Assembly (NCBI GenBank): GCA_021401465.1
Contig: JADDMT010000011.1
Coordinates: forward strand, 372,001 to 436,000
From: Teratosphaeria epicoccoides
Taxonomy: Eukaryota > Ascomycota > Dothideomycetes > Mycosphaerellales > Teratosphaeriaceae
Direction: 5' to 3'
Length of the DNA: 64,000 nt
Each line of letters begins with the position of its first letter. Position 1 is the stretch's first letter. Under the pieces are notes generated by a model that saw only the letters and a list, made by a program, of their open reading frames with translations, was not told the DNA's origin and searched no databases. Made by a program: the position numbers and the translations under genes. Positions 50,528 to 61,163 of this stretch are shown here, in pieces.

Positions 50528-51291
50528 TCAGCCAGACCTTTGTGTCTCCTCCCACTCGGTTAGATTGCATTGGTAGGTCCAAGTCTCCCAGTCCTGTGCC
50601 ACCAGCTTACCATCCGCCCCGTCTACGATCCTTCCTACTTCGGACAGCCAACCCCCCAGCCCTATTAACAAGTGAGCATCGAACCCCAGGAGACATCAGA
50701 GCAGACTTACTGTAGTCGTCGAGCAACAATCCGCGCGCTAACACCCTCTTTTCCTCAGCCATGCCCATCCACTAGAACAACAAACCAAATGAACGAGAGA
50801 AACTCACACACCCGGGCGTCCCCGCGCTGAACTCCGGGTTCGCCTTCCTCAGCCCCGGCGTCGGCGTCCCCGCTTTCACCATCCAAGGCTCATGCGGCCC
50901 TATCGCCTCCAAAGCCTTCGTCCCGTCCTTCACGCCCGGCGGACAGAGCAAGATCCCGTAGCAGTTCCCCTGGTTCTGGTTGAGGCAGCCGTCTTCGTCG
51001 CGGAAACAGCAGCCGATGAGAGTCCAGTCGCCTGTGCAGAACTTTTTGTTCAATCGAGAATGTCAGTGTGGAGTGGAGAGAGGACGAGGGGGGAGAGAGG
51101 GGGGAGAAGGAGGAAGTGAGGTAATTTACGTAGTCTTTAGGAACCTTGCCGGAGTCTAGTTGCGGCCGTCCCCCATTGTATTCTTCCCAGATGGGGTAGG
51201 TGGAGTTGTCGAGGACTTCGTAGGCGATGAAGCGTTGGGCCGTGGCTGTGTAGGTGAGCAGGAGGTAGAGGGCTTGTATGGCGAGGCGCAT
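50528..51291 (-). CDS. Small secreted cysteine-rich protein
   Basis: Predicted 196 residues in four exons: 51291-51130, 51041-50808, 50771-50711 and 50661-50528. Introns are 88, 36 and 49 bases with donors GTAAAT, GTGAGT and GTAAGT and acceptors AAAAAG, TTCTAG and TTAATAG. The signal peptide is MRLAIQALYLLLTYTATAQ. The mature part contains PKDYFCTGDWTLIGCCFRDE, DGCLNQNQGNCYGILLCPPG, then LLLDDYRLGGWLSEVGRIVD and QDWETWTYQCNLTEWEE. This model has eight cysteines, an even number suited to disulfide pairing. The first two exons are firm; the later two rest on a 36-base intron, unusually short. No enzymatic motif. A secreted protein of unknown function, with the general look of a fungal effector or wall protein. 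It is convergent with the LIM gene. Confidence 0.68.
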
Positions 51292-52050
51292 GGTTTATGC
51301 AGATGCATATATACACGAGCGCGTGAACGCAAGTAAACACGATCCTTGCTTGCGTCGTCGTGGGATGGCAGCTCATTTGTTAAATTGCTCGTGTGTCGTA
51401 TGCACCTGATCTCGCGTATGCGAGACAAACTGATATCTGGCGCTGAGACAAGAGGTCGCCGCACGTGCGTGTTCGTGTTGATCAATCGGCGGCCGAAGTC
51501 CATGTGGCGGATATCCCTCTTGCCTGCATCGCATCTTGGTGCCAACATGGCGCATGAGTATTGTAATCTGCTCGCCTCACCTTCAAACGACAGAGATCTG
51601 TACTCTTGAAGTCTGGAATCCAATCGATCGTAAGCAAGCTTCAAAAGAATCGGACTCATGAGGGAGAAGGTGCAATGCCGGCTGTTAGGACATGCCGTAG
51701 GCAGGTGAAGCTACATGATGCCCTGGACGGAATGGTTGGGCGATCGGTTGTGTTTGATCTGTAGGTAGTCCAGAGCCGACCGGCGGCCGGTGACTCAGCG
51801 TACAGGCAATGGGTGCCCCGAAACAGCCGTTTGCGCTACACGAATCATGTCAAATTGCACGAGGCCCTCGCCTGCCAGGGCTATTCTTCAAGCATAGCTG
51901 TCATTTTGCAAGCTATCGACGGCCATCCTCTTCGGCCAGCTCGAAGCCCTTTCAGCGGAGCACAAGCGGTCCTTCAGACGCCATAATTTGCCGGACCGCT
52001 GCAAAGATGCTTCAGAAAAACGATCAACCCCTCCAGTTGTCATCCTCCAT
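51292..52050. other. Intergenic, no gene seen
   Basis: About 760 bases between the secreted-protein promoter and the RPL9 3' end. Short motif-free frames only. Confidence 0.5.
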
Positions 52051-52844
52051 CTACGCCTCCTCCGCAATGTTACCGCGCTCTGAGACATAGATACCATCCA
52101 AGAACTTCCGGATATCCTTGTTTCGTACACGGCAGATTTGCTGAATGTCGGCGGCGGATTGTGAGACGGCTTCGAGGGAGTTGCCCTTGATCTCGAGCTG
52201 GTCTTTGACGTTCTTGGTGGCCTCTACATCAACGCCCGGCTGCATCATGACCTTACGGACAAGCTTCTCGCCCAAGAAGTTCCTACAACATCGCCATCAG
52301 TGTGTCGCATTCCTTCATGCCGATGTAGATAGCTTGCAGCTGCCCAAAAGTGCCCGCTCACCTGATTTCGACCTCCCACAGACCGGTGTCCTTCTGCTTG
52401 TCCAGGTTGACGTTGATGGGAAAGTGAGCATACACATATCTCATCTTGTACTTGTAACCCTTCGTGACGCCTACGATCATGTTGTTGATGATGGTGCGGA
52501 CGGTGCGGAGGGTAGCGACATTCTTGCGGGCGCCGTGGTGCAGCTCAATGGCGATCTTGTCTTTGGCCGGATGCGAGAAGCAAACAGACAGATGGCCAAG
52601 GTTGTTCACCAGCTTGCCGCGGGGACCCTCGACGGTGACGATGCGCGTCTTGATGTGGACCTTGACTGTATGACAAGACAGCATTAGCACATGTCCTTCC
52701 ATAACCAATGTGTCTCTGCCCGATCCGCAATCGCCCATCTCTTGACTGCCTGCTTCCACTTCCATCTCCGGCCGTATGTTGCTCTGGATATCACGTACCG
52801 CCCTCTGGTATAGTCAGCTCTTCCTGGGAGTGTATGTACCGCAT
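52051..52844 (-). CDS. RPL9: 60S ribosomal protein L9 (uL6)
   Basis: Predicted 193 residues in three exons: 52844-52799, 52665-52362 and 52282-52051. Introns are 133 bases (donor GTACGT, acceptor CATACAG) and 79 bases (donor GTGAGC, acceptor TTGTAG). The first exon encodes only [15 protein letters not shown] plus one base, a common arrangement for this gene. The joins give [20 protein letters not shown] and [17 protein letters not shown]. Both uL6 repeats are present, and the protein ends ERGNIAEEA. Length matches the family (about 190). It is a structural component of the large subunit near the P-stalk base. The first intron near the start codon is typical of highly expressed ribosomal protein genes. 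Confidence 0.97.
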
Positions 52845-53353
52845 GTTGGCGGCGGAGGGGCGGCGGTGTTGTCGTTAGTCGTAGATGTCCGTCGTCGCTG
52901 GCGTCGCAAATGTCTTGTGCTGAGCAAATCTCAACGATGTGGGCTGCTGCCAAGCATCGAAGCGCCGGACTTTGTCGGTGCCCAATGTTTCTCCGCGCCG
53001 ACGCTCTCTCTCTTCGAGTCCTTCGTTGAAAGCTCAAGCTTGAGTCGACTTCCGTGTATCAATATTCGCCTACATGTATGTCGCCTTCACAAGCGTAGGT
53101 ATGATTTCTTGTCAAATCGATCGACGTCTCAGAAGAGAACGGACAATCGATTGGCATTTGCCGATGAACATGCCAAAGCCGAGCAGTTTGCACATGGCCA
53201 ACCGACGAAACCGACGTAAATAATCACTCTGCTCGATCAGTATGGTTGGAAGTTACACTACTAAATACCATCCAGAGCGTCTTGCCCGATTGCAACGACA
53301 CGATTCAACGCCAACGCTAAACCAGACAGCTCTGCTCAGACTTTCTGTCGATT
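52845..53353. other. Intergenic: RPL9 promoter and MFS 3' flank
   Basis: About 510 bases. CT/TC-rich stretches near 53005-53020 on the plus strand; no gene recognised. Confidence 0.45.
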
Positions 53354-55329
53354 TCACTTCTTCTTGCTAGCCCTCGAGCTTGACCTGGAGAGCCTCCCAC
53401 TCTGCGAATACTTGCGCTCCGACTTGAAGCTCTCCCTTGTGTTCATCCGATCCAAATCATAAGGGCTATGCTCATAGCTCGTCCGCCTCTCTGCGCCCTG
53501 CGGTCTGCTCTGGTTCGTCTTGATCCTCTGAAACCTTCCGCTCCCTGGCTCGTTTTCCTGCTCATACGAGTAATCAAATGCTTCTTGCTCTTCCTCTTCT
53601 TCCCGCTCTTCTTTCCTTTCCTTCGCACGCTCTTTCTCTTCATCAGTTTGCGCGCCGTGCGTAGCGTTATCGCTGTCAGAAGGCGACTCGTCTTCGCTGT
53701 CATCCTTATCCACTTGGCTCTGCAACTTGCGCATGAAGGCGTCGGCTTGCTGAGCATACTTGCAACTCACTCGGATCTTCGGTCCGTACATGTAGAACAG
53801 GAACGGGAACGGCACACAGGCTAGGGCCAAGAATGCTGGGACACTCGACGCCCAGTGAATGCCAAGGTTGTCGTACATTTGTGTCGTGAACAGAGGAAAG
53901 ACCGCACCGAAGATGGACCGGAGTACAGCGTTAGCTGCGAGCACAGAGGCGGCGAAGATTGTGTATGCATCAATGAGGTAGTTCATCAGTCCTAGGAAGA
54001 CCAAAACCATGCCGAAGCCGAAAGGCACGCCTGCCGCAATCGAGGCCATGAACTGGACGCCAGGATAATTGGTCCATGCGAACCAGAACAGTCCAATCGG
54101 AATGGCAATGCCACCGACCATGACCGGAGGGAGACGGGCCTCTGGCGGTGCGAAGCCTTTGTGCGCGTCGGATGTCTTGGAGTACCGCTTGTTGTCCCAG
54201 ATTGAGTACGACACCGCAAAGATCATGCCCACAGCCACACCAAGGAAAGCCAAGCCGCCGATGCCAGGGCTCCAGCCGCGCTCCTGTTGGTAGACGATTG
54301 GAAAGGCGCTGAACAGCATGTATAGCGTGCCATAAATGATGGCCATGTAAATGCTGAGTAGGAGCACAATAGGCTCCCGGAAAAGCAGAATCCATGGGCG
54401 CGACAAGGACGTCTTGAAAACGTGCCCGAAGGTGGTTGGGCCTTGGTCGACATCGCCGCGTGACTTATAGACCTTTCCAGTCTTCTTGCTCAGCACCGCT
54501 GCACGCTTACGCTGTATGACCGGCGCGTAGGTCTCAGGGACCAGCAGAGAGCAAGTCATCCAGAGCACTCCAGTAAAAATTGCCATCAGTCCTTCAACCC
54601 ATCTCCAGCCGATCGTCTCTCCTACGAATCCTCCAACGATTGGCCCAAGCACGGGTCCTGCAAGCGATAGGTCAGAGTTTGATCACGATTTCTGGTGCCG
54701 CACTACCCATCAAAATACGTACCCATGAACGGCGCAGCTGCGAACAGACTCATCGCAAGGCCTCTTTGCTTGGCCGGGAACATATCTGCGATCACGCCAC
54801 CAGAATTTGTGAGCGGACTGCTGCCGAATGCGCCCGCGAAGAATCGAAGGATGATGAGCGTCGCAATGTTCTGACTCGCAGCAGCGCCTGCGTTGAATGC
54901 AGTCAAAGCCGCATACGTCCCAAAAAACAGAATCTGTCTCCCGAACAGCTCTGACATCGGCGCCCACATCAATGGGCCAACAGCGAAGCCCAGCACGAAG
55001 AAGGTGATACCAAGCGTGTAGACCTCCTCGCTGCAGCCGAATTGCTCGATAATCTGATCCGCGCCTCCCGAATAGGCCGAGGAAACGAAAGCGACTGCAA
55101 GTGTTGCGATGGCGACCAGCATCGTGAGAGTCCATTTCTTGGTTGAGCTGTATGTCATCGGATTTCGCGGGTCATGATCGATCCATCCGACCACGTACGG
55201 ATCGTCCTCTGTGCCCGAGCCATCGTATTGCCAGTGCTCGACTTCGGGTGTGATGCCTGCTTGGTCGAAGACCTGGTGGAAATGGCTGAGTTTTGCTGGC
55301 TTGCCGGACTCTGCGTCCTTCTCCGCCAT
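53354..55329 (-). CDS. MFS transporter, DHA1 (drug:H+ / polyamine-type)
   Basis: Predicted 636 residues in two exons: 55329-54723 and 54657-53354. The 65-base intron has donor ATGG|GTACGT and acceptor GCTTGCAG; the join gives PFMGPVLGPIVGGFVGE, which is motif C of the antiporter class. The cytosolic N-terminus contains DPRNPMTYSSTKKW, typical for DHA1 proteins of the polyamine/cycloheximide resistance group. GPLMWAPMSELFGR is the motif after TM2, and about 12 hydrophobic helices are visible. The C-terminal ~140 residues after the last helix (YMYGPKIRVSC) are long and highly charged (EKERAKERKEEREEEEEQEA), then Ser/Arg-rich. This is longer than usual and perhaps regulatory. Probably a plasma-membrane exporter; substrate unknown. 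Confidence 0.9.
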
Positions 55330-56188
55330 CTTGTATGGAGCCTTCAGTGGCAGCTAAGTGTCGGATGCTGTGGACGTGTTATCAACAAAGAAAGCTGTCA
55401 AACAACAAGGCTAAACGCGCCCCGGTGGCAGAGCGGAGATGTGCAGATTAATCAACGGCAGAGACGCGCTCACGCGATGACGAGAGCAGAGGTAATGGTG
55501 TTGAGCAACTGCATTAGCCGCAAGGCAAGAACGGATGTATATAGACACGTCGTCATCCACCAGGGGAGAAGTCAACCGTGACCTACGCTGCAATTTAGCA
55601 TACGGCCTTAACGTTTGAATGCGCCACAAGATTATTCTCTAGAGCGGTACTGTGCTGCCCGTACATATTGACGGTTGCGGGAGAGGTGCACCAATTTGAT
55701 AGCCGAGGACGACAAAGGCGTTATGCGCCGAGTCATGACGTCAACTGCTTAATCAGGAGCTTGGCATGCAGCCCCGGGACTCCGGCAACGGGTGAGCAGC
55801 CGCTTTCGGCCACGGCCGGCCCGTGGGCCCGGCGGCTTTCTCGTCGTGGTCGGTGTCAGGGTGTTGCGGGTCGCCGCTCTTGGTGATTGGCTCGTGGCCA
55901 CATGTCGAAATGGCCGCTTCCCGTGTCGCGGGAAAGTGATGCCTGGAGTAGTGTAGCTGTGGGGTGAGAGGCTCGGGCAGGTACCGATCCCTCGGGATCA
56001 TCGAGCCTCAAACACAGTATCATCCAACCTATGGCCGCTGAACAAGAGTCCTCAGAATCTGGCGACGGACAGCATACCGACGCTAGTACACGGCTGGTCC
56101 CGCCGCTAGCGACCGCTGCCGAGAAATTCGCCCTCTCAAAAATTCAAAGTGATTTCGGCTTCTGATGTTTCACCGCAATCGACACAGT
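55330..56188. promoter_or_regulatory. Divergent promoter MFS transporter / SAS10
   Basis: About 860 bases between divergent starts. A GC-rich, partly palindromic patch (GGCCGGCCCGTGGGCCCGG) lies near 55817-55835. No gene-like frame. Confidence 0.45.
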
Positions 56189-58006
56189 ATGGGAAAGCGA
56201 AAGAGGGCTAGCCGGAAGGCTGAAGAGCCGAAAGGCCCAGACATGAACGTTGGGTCATCAAGAAAGCGGATACAAAGCTATGAGGACGTAGCGGATAGCG
56301 ACGATGAATTCCACATCAATCGAGATGAAATTTCGCTTGGCGAAGACCGGGACACAAAGAGACGGCGGAAAGCGCAAGAAGAAGAAGCCTTCATCGAGCC
56401 ATCCGACGAGGAGGTGCTTGATTACTCCGAAGATGAAGAAGGAGACGAAGAGGAGGACTATGTTGATGCGAGAGCCGAGCGACAGGACTCCACGAGTGCG
56501 GTGGGAGAGAACGAGGACGATGAAGACGACGTTGGCTGGGGCACATCAAAAGCAGACCTTTATGGCGCGGACGAGATAGAGACGGAAGAGCAAGCGCTGG
56601 AAGAGGAGGCTGAGGCGTTGCGGTTGCAAAGGAAACAGTTACAACAGATGAGCGTGGCGGACTACGGATTTGATGAGTCGGAGTGGCAGGACGTTGCGCA
56701 GGTTGAGGGCGAGGAGGGCGATGTGGTGACGGAGGTGCTGCCTCAATTACAGGTCACAGAGGACATGGGACCGGCTGAGAAGCTGAAGCTGCTCAAGTCG
56801 CGATATCCCGAATTCGAGCCTCTCAGCAAAGAGCTGTTGTCGCTGCAGGATATACATGCATCTTTGACCGAGGAAGTTAAGATTGTCGATGATTCGGTCA
56901 CACTGACCCACACCCCAGCTGTCGTGACCAAACTGAGAGCTGCGTCCGCCTACCTTGGCGCATTGACCATGTACTTCTCCCTGTTGACGTCTACGGCTTG
57001 GGATTCGGAAAATGCTGCTTTAGCCCTGTCTGCAACGCACTTGCGCGATCATCCCGTCATGGACAGCCTTGTACAGTGCCGCGAGCTGTGGCAGAAAGCA
57101 AGCGCACTATCAAGTGATCAACCAGATATCGATGAGGATGAAAGCGGAGAGGATGAGGAAGAGGGGGTCATCTCGGAGGTTCCAGCACAGACGAAGCCGC
57201 GCCACCAAAGCGCAGCTCAGGCTCGCCGGGCTGAACGCTTGGCAAAGACCGAGGCCGACCTTGCGGACCTGGACGCCCTACTCGCACCCAAAGCATCCCG
57301 CACAGCGAGGACCCAACGCATTCACGCCGACGACGACTCGGACCTCGGCGAAGAAGCCCCGCTTACCGCGCGTGAAGCCGAAGACAAAGCCAAGCGCAAG
57401 AAGAGCTTGCGATTCTACACCTCGCAGATCGCACAGAAAGCCAATAAGCGCGGAGCTTCTGGTCGCAATGCCGGCGGCGATGAAGATGTGCCTCATCGCG
57501 AGCGTCTCCGTGACAGGCAAGCAAGACTCAACGCTGAAGCCGAGAAACGTGGCAAAGGCAAGACCAGCGACGCCGCAGCCGACCTCGGCGGCGACAGCGA
57601 CGAAGACGACGCGCGCCAAGCCAAACAGATCCGGAACGAAGTGGACGAAGACGACTACTACGACCTCATTGCCGCGCGGACGGCCACGAAGAAGACCGAT
57701 CGAGCTGCTCTCGCTGAAGCGCGGAAACAGGCAGCGGTCGCGGGGGCGCAAGTGCGGGAAGACGAGACGGTGGGAGCGGATGGGAAGAGGAAGATTTCGT
57801 ATGTAATCGAGAAGAATAAGGGGTTGACGCCGTTTAGGAAGAAGGATGTGAGGAATCCGAGGGTCAAGAAGAGAAGGAAGTTTGAGGAGAAGAAGAAGAA
57901 GTTGGCGTCGATGAAGCCGGTATATAAGGGAGGAGAGGGCCGGGGTGGGTATGGAGGGGAGCTGACGGGAATCAAGAAGGGGTTGGTGAAGAGTACGAAG
58001 TTGTAG
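56189..58006 (+). CDS. SAS10: Sas10/Utp3 U3 processome subunit
   Basis: Single exon, 605 residues from the ATG at 56189 (MGKRKRASRKAEEPKG), where Sas10 proteins usually begin; the frame has an ATG eight codons earlier (56165). Acidic blocks dominate residues 35-130. The Sas10/Utp3/C1D domain is in the middle (EKLKLLKSRYPEFEPLSKEL, LTSTAWDSENAALAL). The conserved C-terminal Sas10 domain contains KRKISYVIEKNKGLTPFRKK, VRNPRVKKRRKFEEKKKKLA and GYGGELTGIKKGLVKSTKL, essentially the family consensus. It acts in the nucleolus in the 90S/SSU processome for 18S rRNA maturation. Its neighbourhood (RIX7, RRN6, RPL9 in the same window) is ribosome-related, but the genes are not co-transcribed. Confidence 0.95.
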   Translation: MGKRKRASRKAEEPKGPDMNVGSSRKRIQSYEDVADSDDEFHINRDEISLGEDRDTKRRRKAQEEEAFIEPSDEEVLDYSEDEEGDEEEDYVDARAERQDSTSAVGENEDDEDDVGWGTSKADLYGADEIETEEQALEEEAEALRLQRKQLQQMSVADYGFDESEWQDVAQVEGEEGDVVTEVLPQLQVTEDMGPAEKLKLLKSRYPEFEPLSKELLSLQDIHASLTEEVKIVDDSVTLTHTPAVVTKLRAASAYLGALTMYFSLLTSTAWDSENAALALSATHLRDHPVMDSLVQCRELWQKASALSSDQPDIDEDESGEDEEEGVISEVPAQTKPRHQSAAQARRAERLAKTEADLADLDALLAPKASRTARTQRIHADDDSDLGEEAPLTAREAEDKAKRKKSLRFYTSQIAQKANKRGASGRNAGGDEDVPHRERLRDRQARLNAEAEKRGKGKTSDAAADLGGDSDEDDARQAKQIRNEVDEDDYYDLIAARTATKKTDRAALAEARKQAAVAGAQVREDETVGADGKRKISYVIEKNKGLTPFRKKDVRNPRVKKRRKFEEKKKKLASMKPVYKGGEGRGGYGGELTGIKKGLVKSTKL

Positions 58007-58114
58007 AGGAGAGGTGGTGCTGGTCACTGCTATGGCAGATTGATTGATGATGTGTGCTCGACAATGACAGCTGCTCTCCTGGTGCCTGAAACGTGTCTGC
58101 CATGCCCGCGCATG

Positions 58115-58384
58115 CTATTCCTCGTCGGGGTCCTCGGGTATGTCGTAAATATCGTCCACGTGCACCCGGCCGGACGAACCGACATTTTGATTTCTCGCAA
58201 TTTCATCAAGCACGCTCTGCAGCCCCGCCAACTCTCCATGCCGATCATCGTCGCCGTCGCTTTCCGACTCTTCGCTATCATCCACTTCCCTTGTCGTCTC
58301 CACTAGGCGCGGCAGATCCGCTGCGCCGTCGCCTCCATAGCCGATGATGTTGCCAGTCTGGACTTCCTGCCGGTGCACGGTCAT
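58115..58384 (-). CDS. Acidic 89-residue frame behind the UEV gene
   Basis: ATG at 58384 (MTVHRQEVQTGNIIGYGGDG). The frame is Asp/Glu/Ser-rich (DDSEESESDGDDDRHGELAG) and ends VDDIYDIPEDPDEE. It is in the same reading frame as the last exon of the UEV gene and is open all the way back to the UEV stop (58447-58445). It could be a separate small gene, a stop-codon readthrough extension of 109 residues, or the tail of an alternative transcript. No donor (GT) exists in the last UEV exon that would bypass the stop. Composition looks like real protein, but no family is recognised. Confidence 0.4.
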   Translation of the reverse strand: MTVHRQEVQTGNIIGYGGDGAADLPRLVETTREVDDSEESESDGDDDRHGELAGLQSVLDEIARNQNVGSSGRVHVDDIYDIPEDPDEE

Positions 58385-58444
58385 CTGCGCATGGTGTTTA
58401 TGCTCCTCGCTCTGCTCATCCCGGCCACCAGGTCCGCGACTGTT

Positions 58445-59009
58445 CTAAAAGTTCGTGCCTTCCGGCGGCTGCGGGAGTTTCTTGTTGGCGGGCGCGGCCA
58501 TGTAGCGGCGGAGCTCGATGAGGATGGTTTCCATGGTGAAGTCGCGTTTCCAGGTGCTGAGGGAGGGGAGTTTGGTCAGGTCGACCTGCGAGGCGGCCGT
58601 GTCAGTGGGGTGGGGAGGGAGCGGGCGGCGTGGGGAAGGGCACATACTTTGCCGTTGGACTGGTTGACGCATGGGAGGTTGACTTTGCTTATGAATGTGA
58701 CTTGCGGGGGGCTGTCGGGGTATTCGGGCCCGCAGTGGATCCTGAGGGAGTAGATGCGGTTTTCGTGGACGGACTGTCAAGGTGTCAGCACGAGTGATCT
58801 GTGGTCGCGTGCCGTCTTGGTGGGGTCGTGGTGTTGGTGCGCCCGCCTTCTCGACCTACGTGCGGCGGCCCGAGTATTGTGCCATTCCAGTTCGTCAATG
58901 AGAGATCGTCGCCCTCATCCAGCCCGTACGAACACGCCTCCGCTCCCAACCCTTTCTCGCCTTTCTCCAGCTCTTCCAGCAGCCGGAAGTTCCGGGGGAC
59001 TTTGGCCAT
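58445..59009 (-). CDS. MMS2: Ubiquitin-conjugating enzyme variant Mms2/UEV1
   Basis: Predicted 138 residues in three exons: 59009-58860, 58773-58648 and 58585-58445. Introns are 86 bases (donor CAC|GTAGGT, acceptor TTGACAG) and 62 bases (donor AAA|GTATGT, acceptor CTCGCAG). The protein reads [60 protein letters not shown] and [20 protein letters not shown], i.e. the full UEV fold without the catalytic Cys of active E2 enzymes. With Ubc13 it makes Lys63-linked chains on PCNA in error-free DNA-damage tolerance. It ends EGTNF, then TAG. It diverges from TRS65 across 261 bases. Confidence 0.95.
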
Positions 59010-59270
59010 TCTCTGGCGGTGACGTAGCAATATCGCTGTGTGTTGGTCGGTGTTGGAGCACGGCTGGGACGAATGTCTGGTCGGTCGTTGAAGTCGGGTG
59101 CGCTGTTTGCGTTGTTTGTATGTAGATTTTGGAAGTTACCGACATGGTAGCGGGGTAAGTAAGGGTTGGGTCGACGCCCCGCCAGTGGGGCGATCACCTC
59201 CAAAAGGCGGGGGCGGGGGACATTGCCGGCATCAGAGTCCGCCTGATCCTGCTCTCTCTCCGCAAGCCGC
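59010..59270. promoter_or_regulatory. Compact divergent promoter MMS2 / TRS65
   Basis: 261 bases between start codons. A CRE-like TGACGT word lies near 59020, close to the MMS2 start. No TATA box seen. Confidence 0.4.
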
Positions 59271-61163
59271 ATGATGGCGCTCAGTGACGTGAAGGCCCGA
59301 CTCGAGACACTGCTCGGCGGAGGTGTTCTGGACGTCGCGATCCTCGAGGACGCAGATGTCAACCCCCTCGAGCTGGTGGAAGACGGGTCACTGGATCGGC
59401 TGAGAAATGCGGCGGCGAGGAAAACGCTGTTCTTTGGTAGGGGAGGTCTTGTCCGTGGCTGCACTGATTGCTGAGGCCGACTCTGCGCAGATGAGCATGT
59501 CCAAGTCACCGTCGTCCTCCAGGCGTCTGCCAGCGCCGACGACGTCCATGACCTTCTCGCGCATCTGGCCCTTGTTCTGGCAGCACACGCGACTGATGCG
59601 ACACCACCTGTGTCGGGGACGACGGCCCCAGCCTCTGGCTACCATGACGTGGCATCGGGGTCCATCACGGCTTCAGCGTTCGACAGCGTAGCAAGTGTGG
59701 ACCATGTGACATTTGTGGTCTGGAAGGCCGGCCTGCATTTGCTACGGCCACGAGCACGACTGCAGCGCCCCGCCATCTACTTCACCGCGAATCTCGGCAT
59801 CGCTCCACAGCCTTCGCATGGTGCTCCCCACGCGGACGAAATGGCGCTGAGACCATTCGAGCCTCTTCCGGCCAACGTCCTCGCGCCGCTCAACCGCGTC
59901 CCGGAGTTTGACACCAATCCCATCTACCTCTCCGCCGAGAGACTCACAAAGGTGGCACCACCGCCGCCGAGGAGGGCAGACACTGTCAAGCCGCTCCGGG
60001 GCGCGTCGAAACAAGCATTTCCGACGCTGGATGCAATGTCCGCGCGCATCAACTCCGCCGGGCTGCCGGATGGAAGTGTCGCAAGTCTCCACCTCCAGGC
60101 CTCTCGCAACGTTGCGGGCAGCTTGGTGGTAGATGAAATGAATGTCAGCGTGCCAGACCCGGAAGCGAAGTACACGGCAGTCGCGTTGGCGGACCAAGCT
60201 GCGCGCGAAGGTCGCGGGGCACTCGTGGCCCGCGACGTCGTCGGGAACAAGGTCTTGCAGCCTATGGTACCATCCAACATGCCGCTGCGAATGTCTCCGG
60301 GAGATGAGACGGTATTGCTGTATCAGATCGACGCGAATCCGGCGAAGCTGCACGTGCGTATTGGAGCGACGCTCTTGCTCGACATTGGCGCTTCAGTCAA
60401 ACTGGACATCACGAGTGAGGCGTCGGATCTGAGTGCGCCGCCTCAAGCCTCTCCAGGCACAGTGTATCAATGGTCGTGTCCGGTGCCGAGCGTCTCGCAC
60501 CAGCAGAAGCAAGTCTCCTCGACGTCGAGCTCGAAGCCACAAGATGCCCAGGGGAAAGCAGCAGCAGGTGGGGGTAACATCACGCTCTACTTCACAGCTC
60601 CAGCTACGACATACAAGGGTGACGAGTTTGCCGTGAAGGTGAGATGCGTCAACGACAGTGCTCGAGCGCGCCATGTCGCCATTGTGCCGGTGCATCAACG
60701 ATCAGCCCAAAGTGGATCACCGGTACAGCCCTCAGCCGGTGTGAACAGCAACGTGGACCGAGTGGCCGACCTCTGCAGTGCGCCTCCGCCATCTTCAGCG
60801 GACCAGACACCGTCGCATGCCAATGTCATGTGTGTGACGCCTGATGTACGCATGGCTCCATTGCTGCCCGGAGGTACACACGACACGCAAATAATCTTTC
60901 GTGCTACAGCAGCCGGTGTACTGGAGCTCAGACCGCTACGGATTGTTGACCTAGAGACCAAGCAAACGGCTGACGTCTGGGATCTGCCTGATGTCGTTGC
61001 ATTGGAAACGGACGCCAAGACTGCCAGGAAGCCGATCAGAATCGGGAAGGTGTCCAGCAGTGTCACGCCAGTTGAGGACGAAAGGTTTGCTGTTTGGCGG
61101 AGAACAGAAGAGGAGAGGATCATGAAAGAACTCAAGACAGGAGGAGTGAAGGTCGAAGCATGA
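59271..61163 (+). CDS. TRS65: TRAPPII subunit Trs65
   Basis: Predicted 612 residues in two exons: 59271-59436 and 59491-61163. The 54-base intron has donor TTTG|GTAGGG and acceptor CTGCGCAG; the join gives ARKTLFFDEHVQVTVVLQAS, matching the family opening. Two ATGs (59271, 59274) are adjacent. VWKAGLHLLRPRARLQRPAI and YFTANLG mark the first Ig-like region. The C-terminal IgD3-like domain contains PLRMSPGDETVLLYQIDANP, FTAPATTYKGDEFAVKVRCV and PGGTHDTQIIFRATAAGVLE. Trs65 is a fungal-specific subunit that helps assemble the TRAPPII complex at the late Golgi and supports Ypt31/32 activation and Arf1-dependent traffic. Confidence 0.88.

Noticed and set aside
57278..58027. 249-codon minus-strand frame antisense to SAS10.
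   Set aside because: Antisense of the charged, repetitive SAS10 coding sequence; the plus frame carries the conserved Sas10 C-terminal domain.
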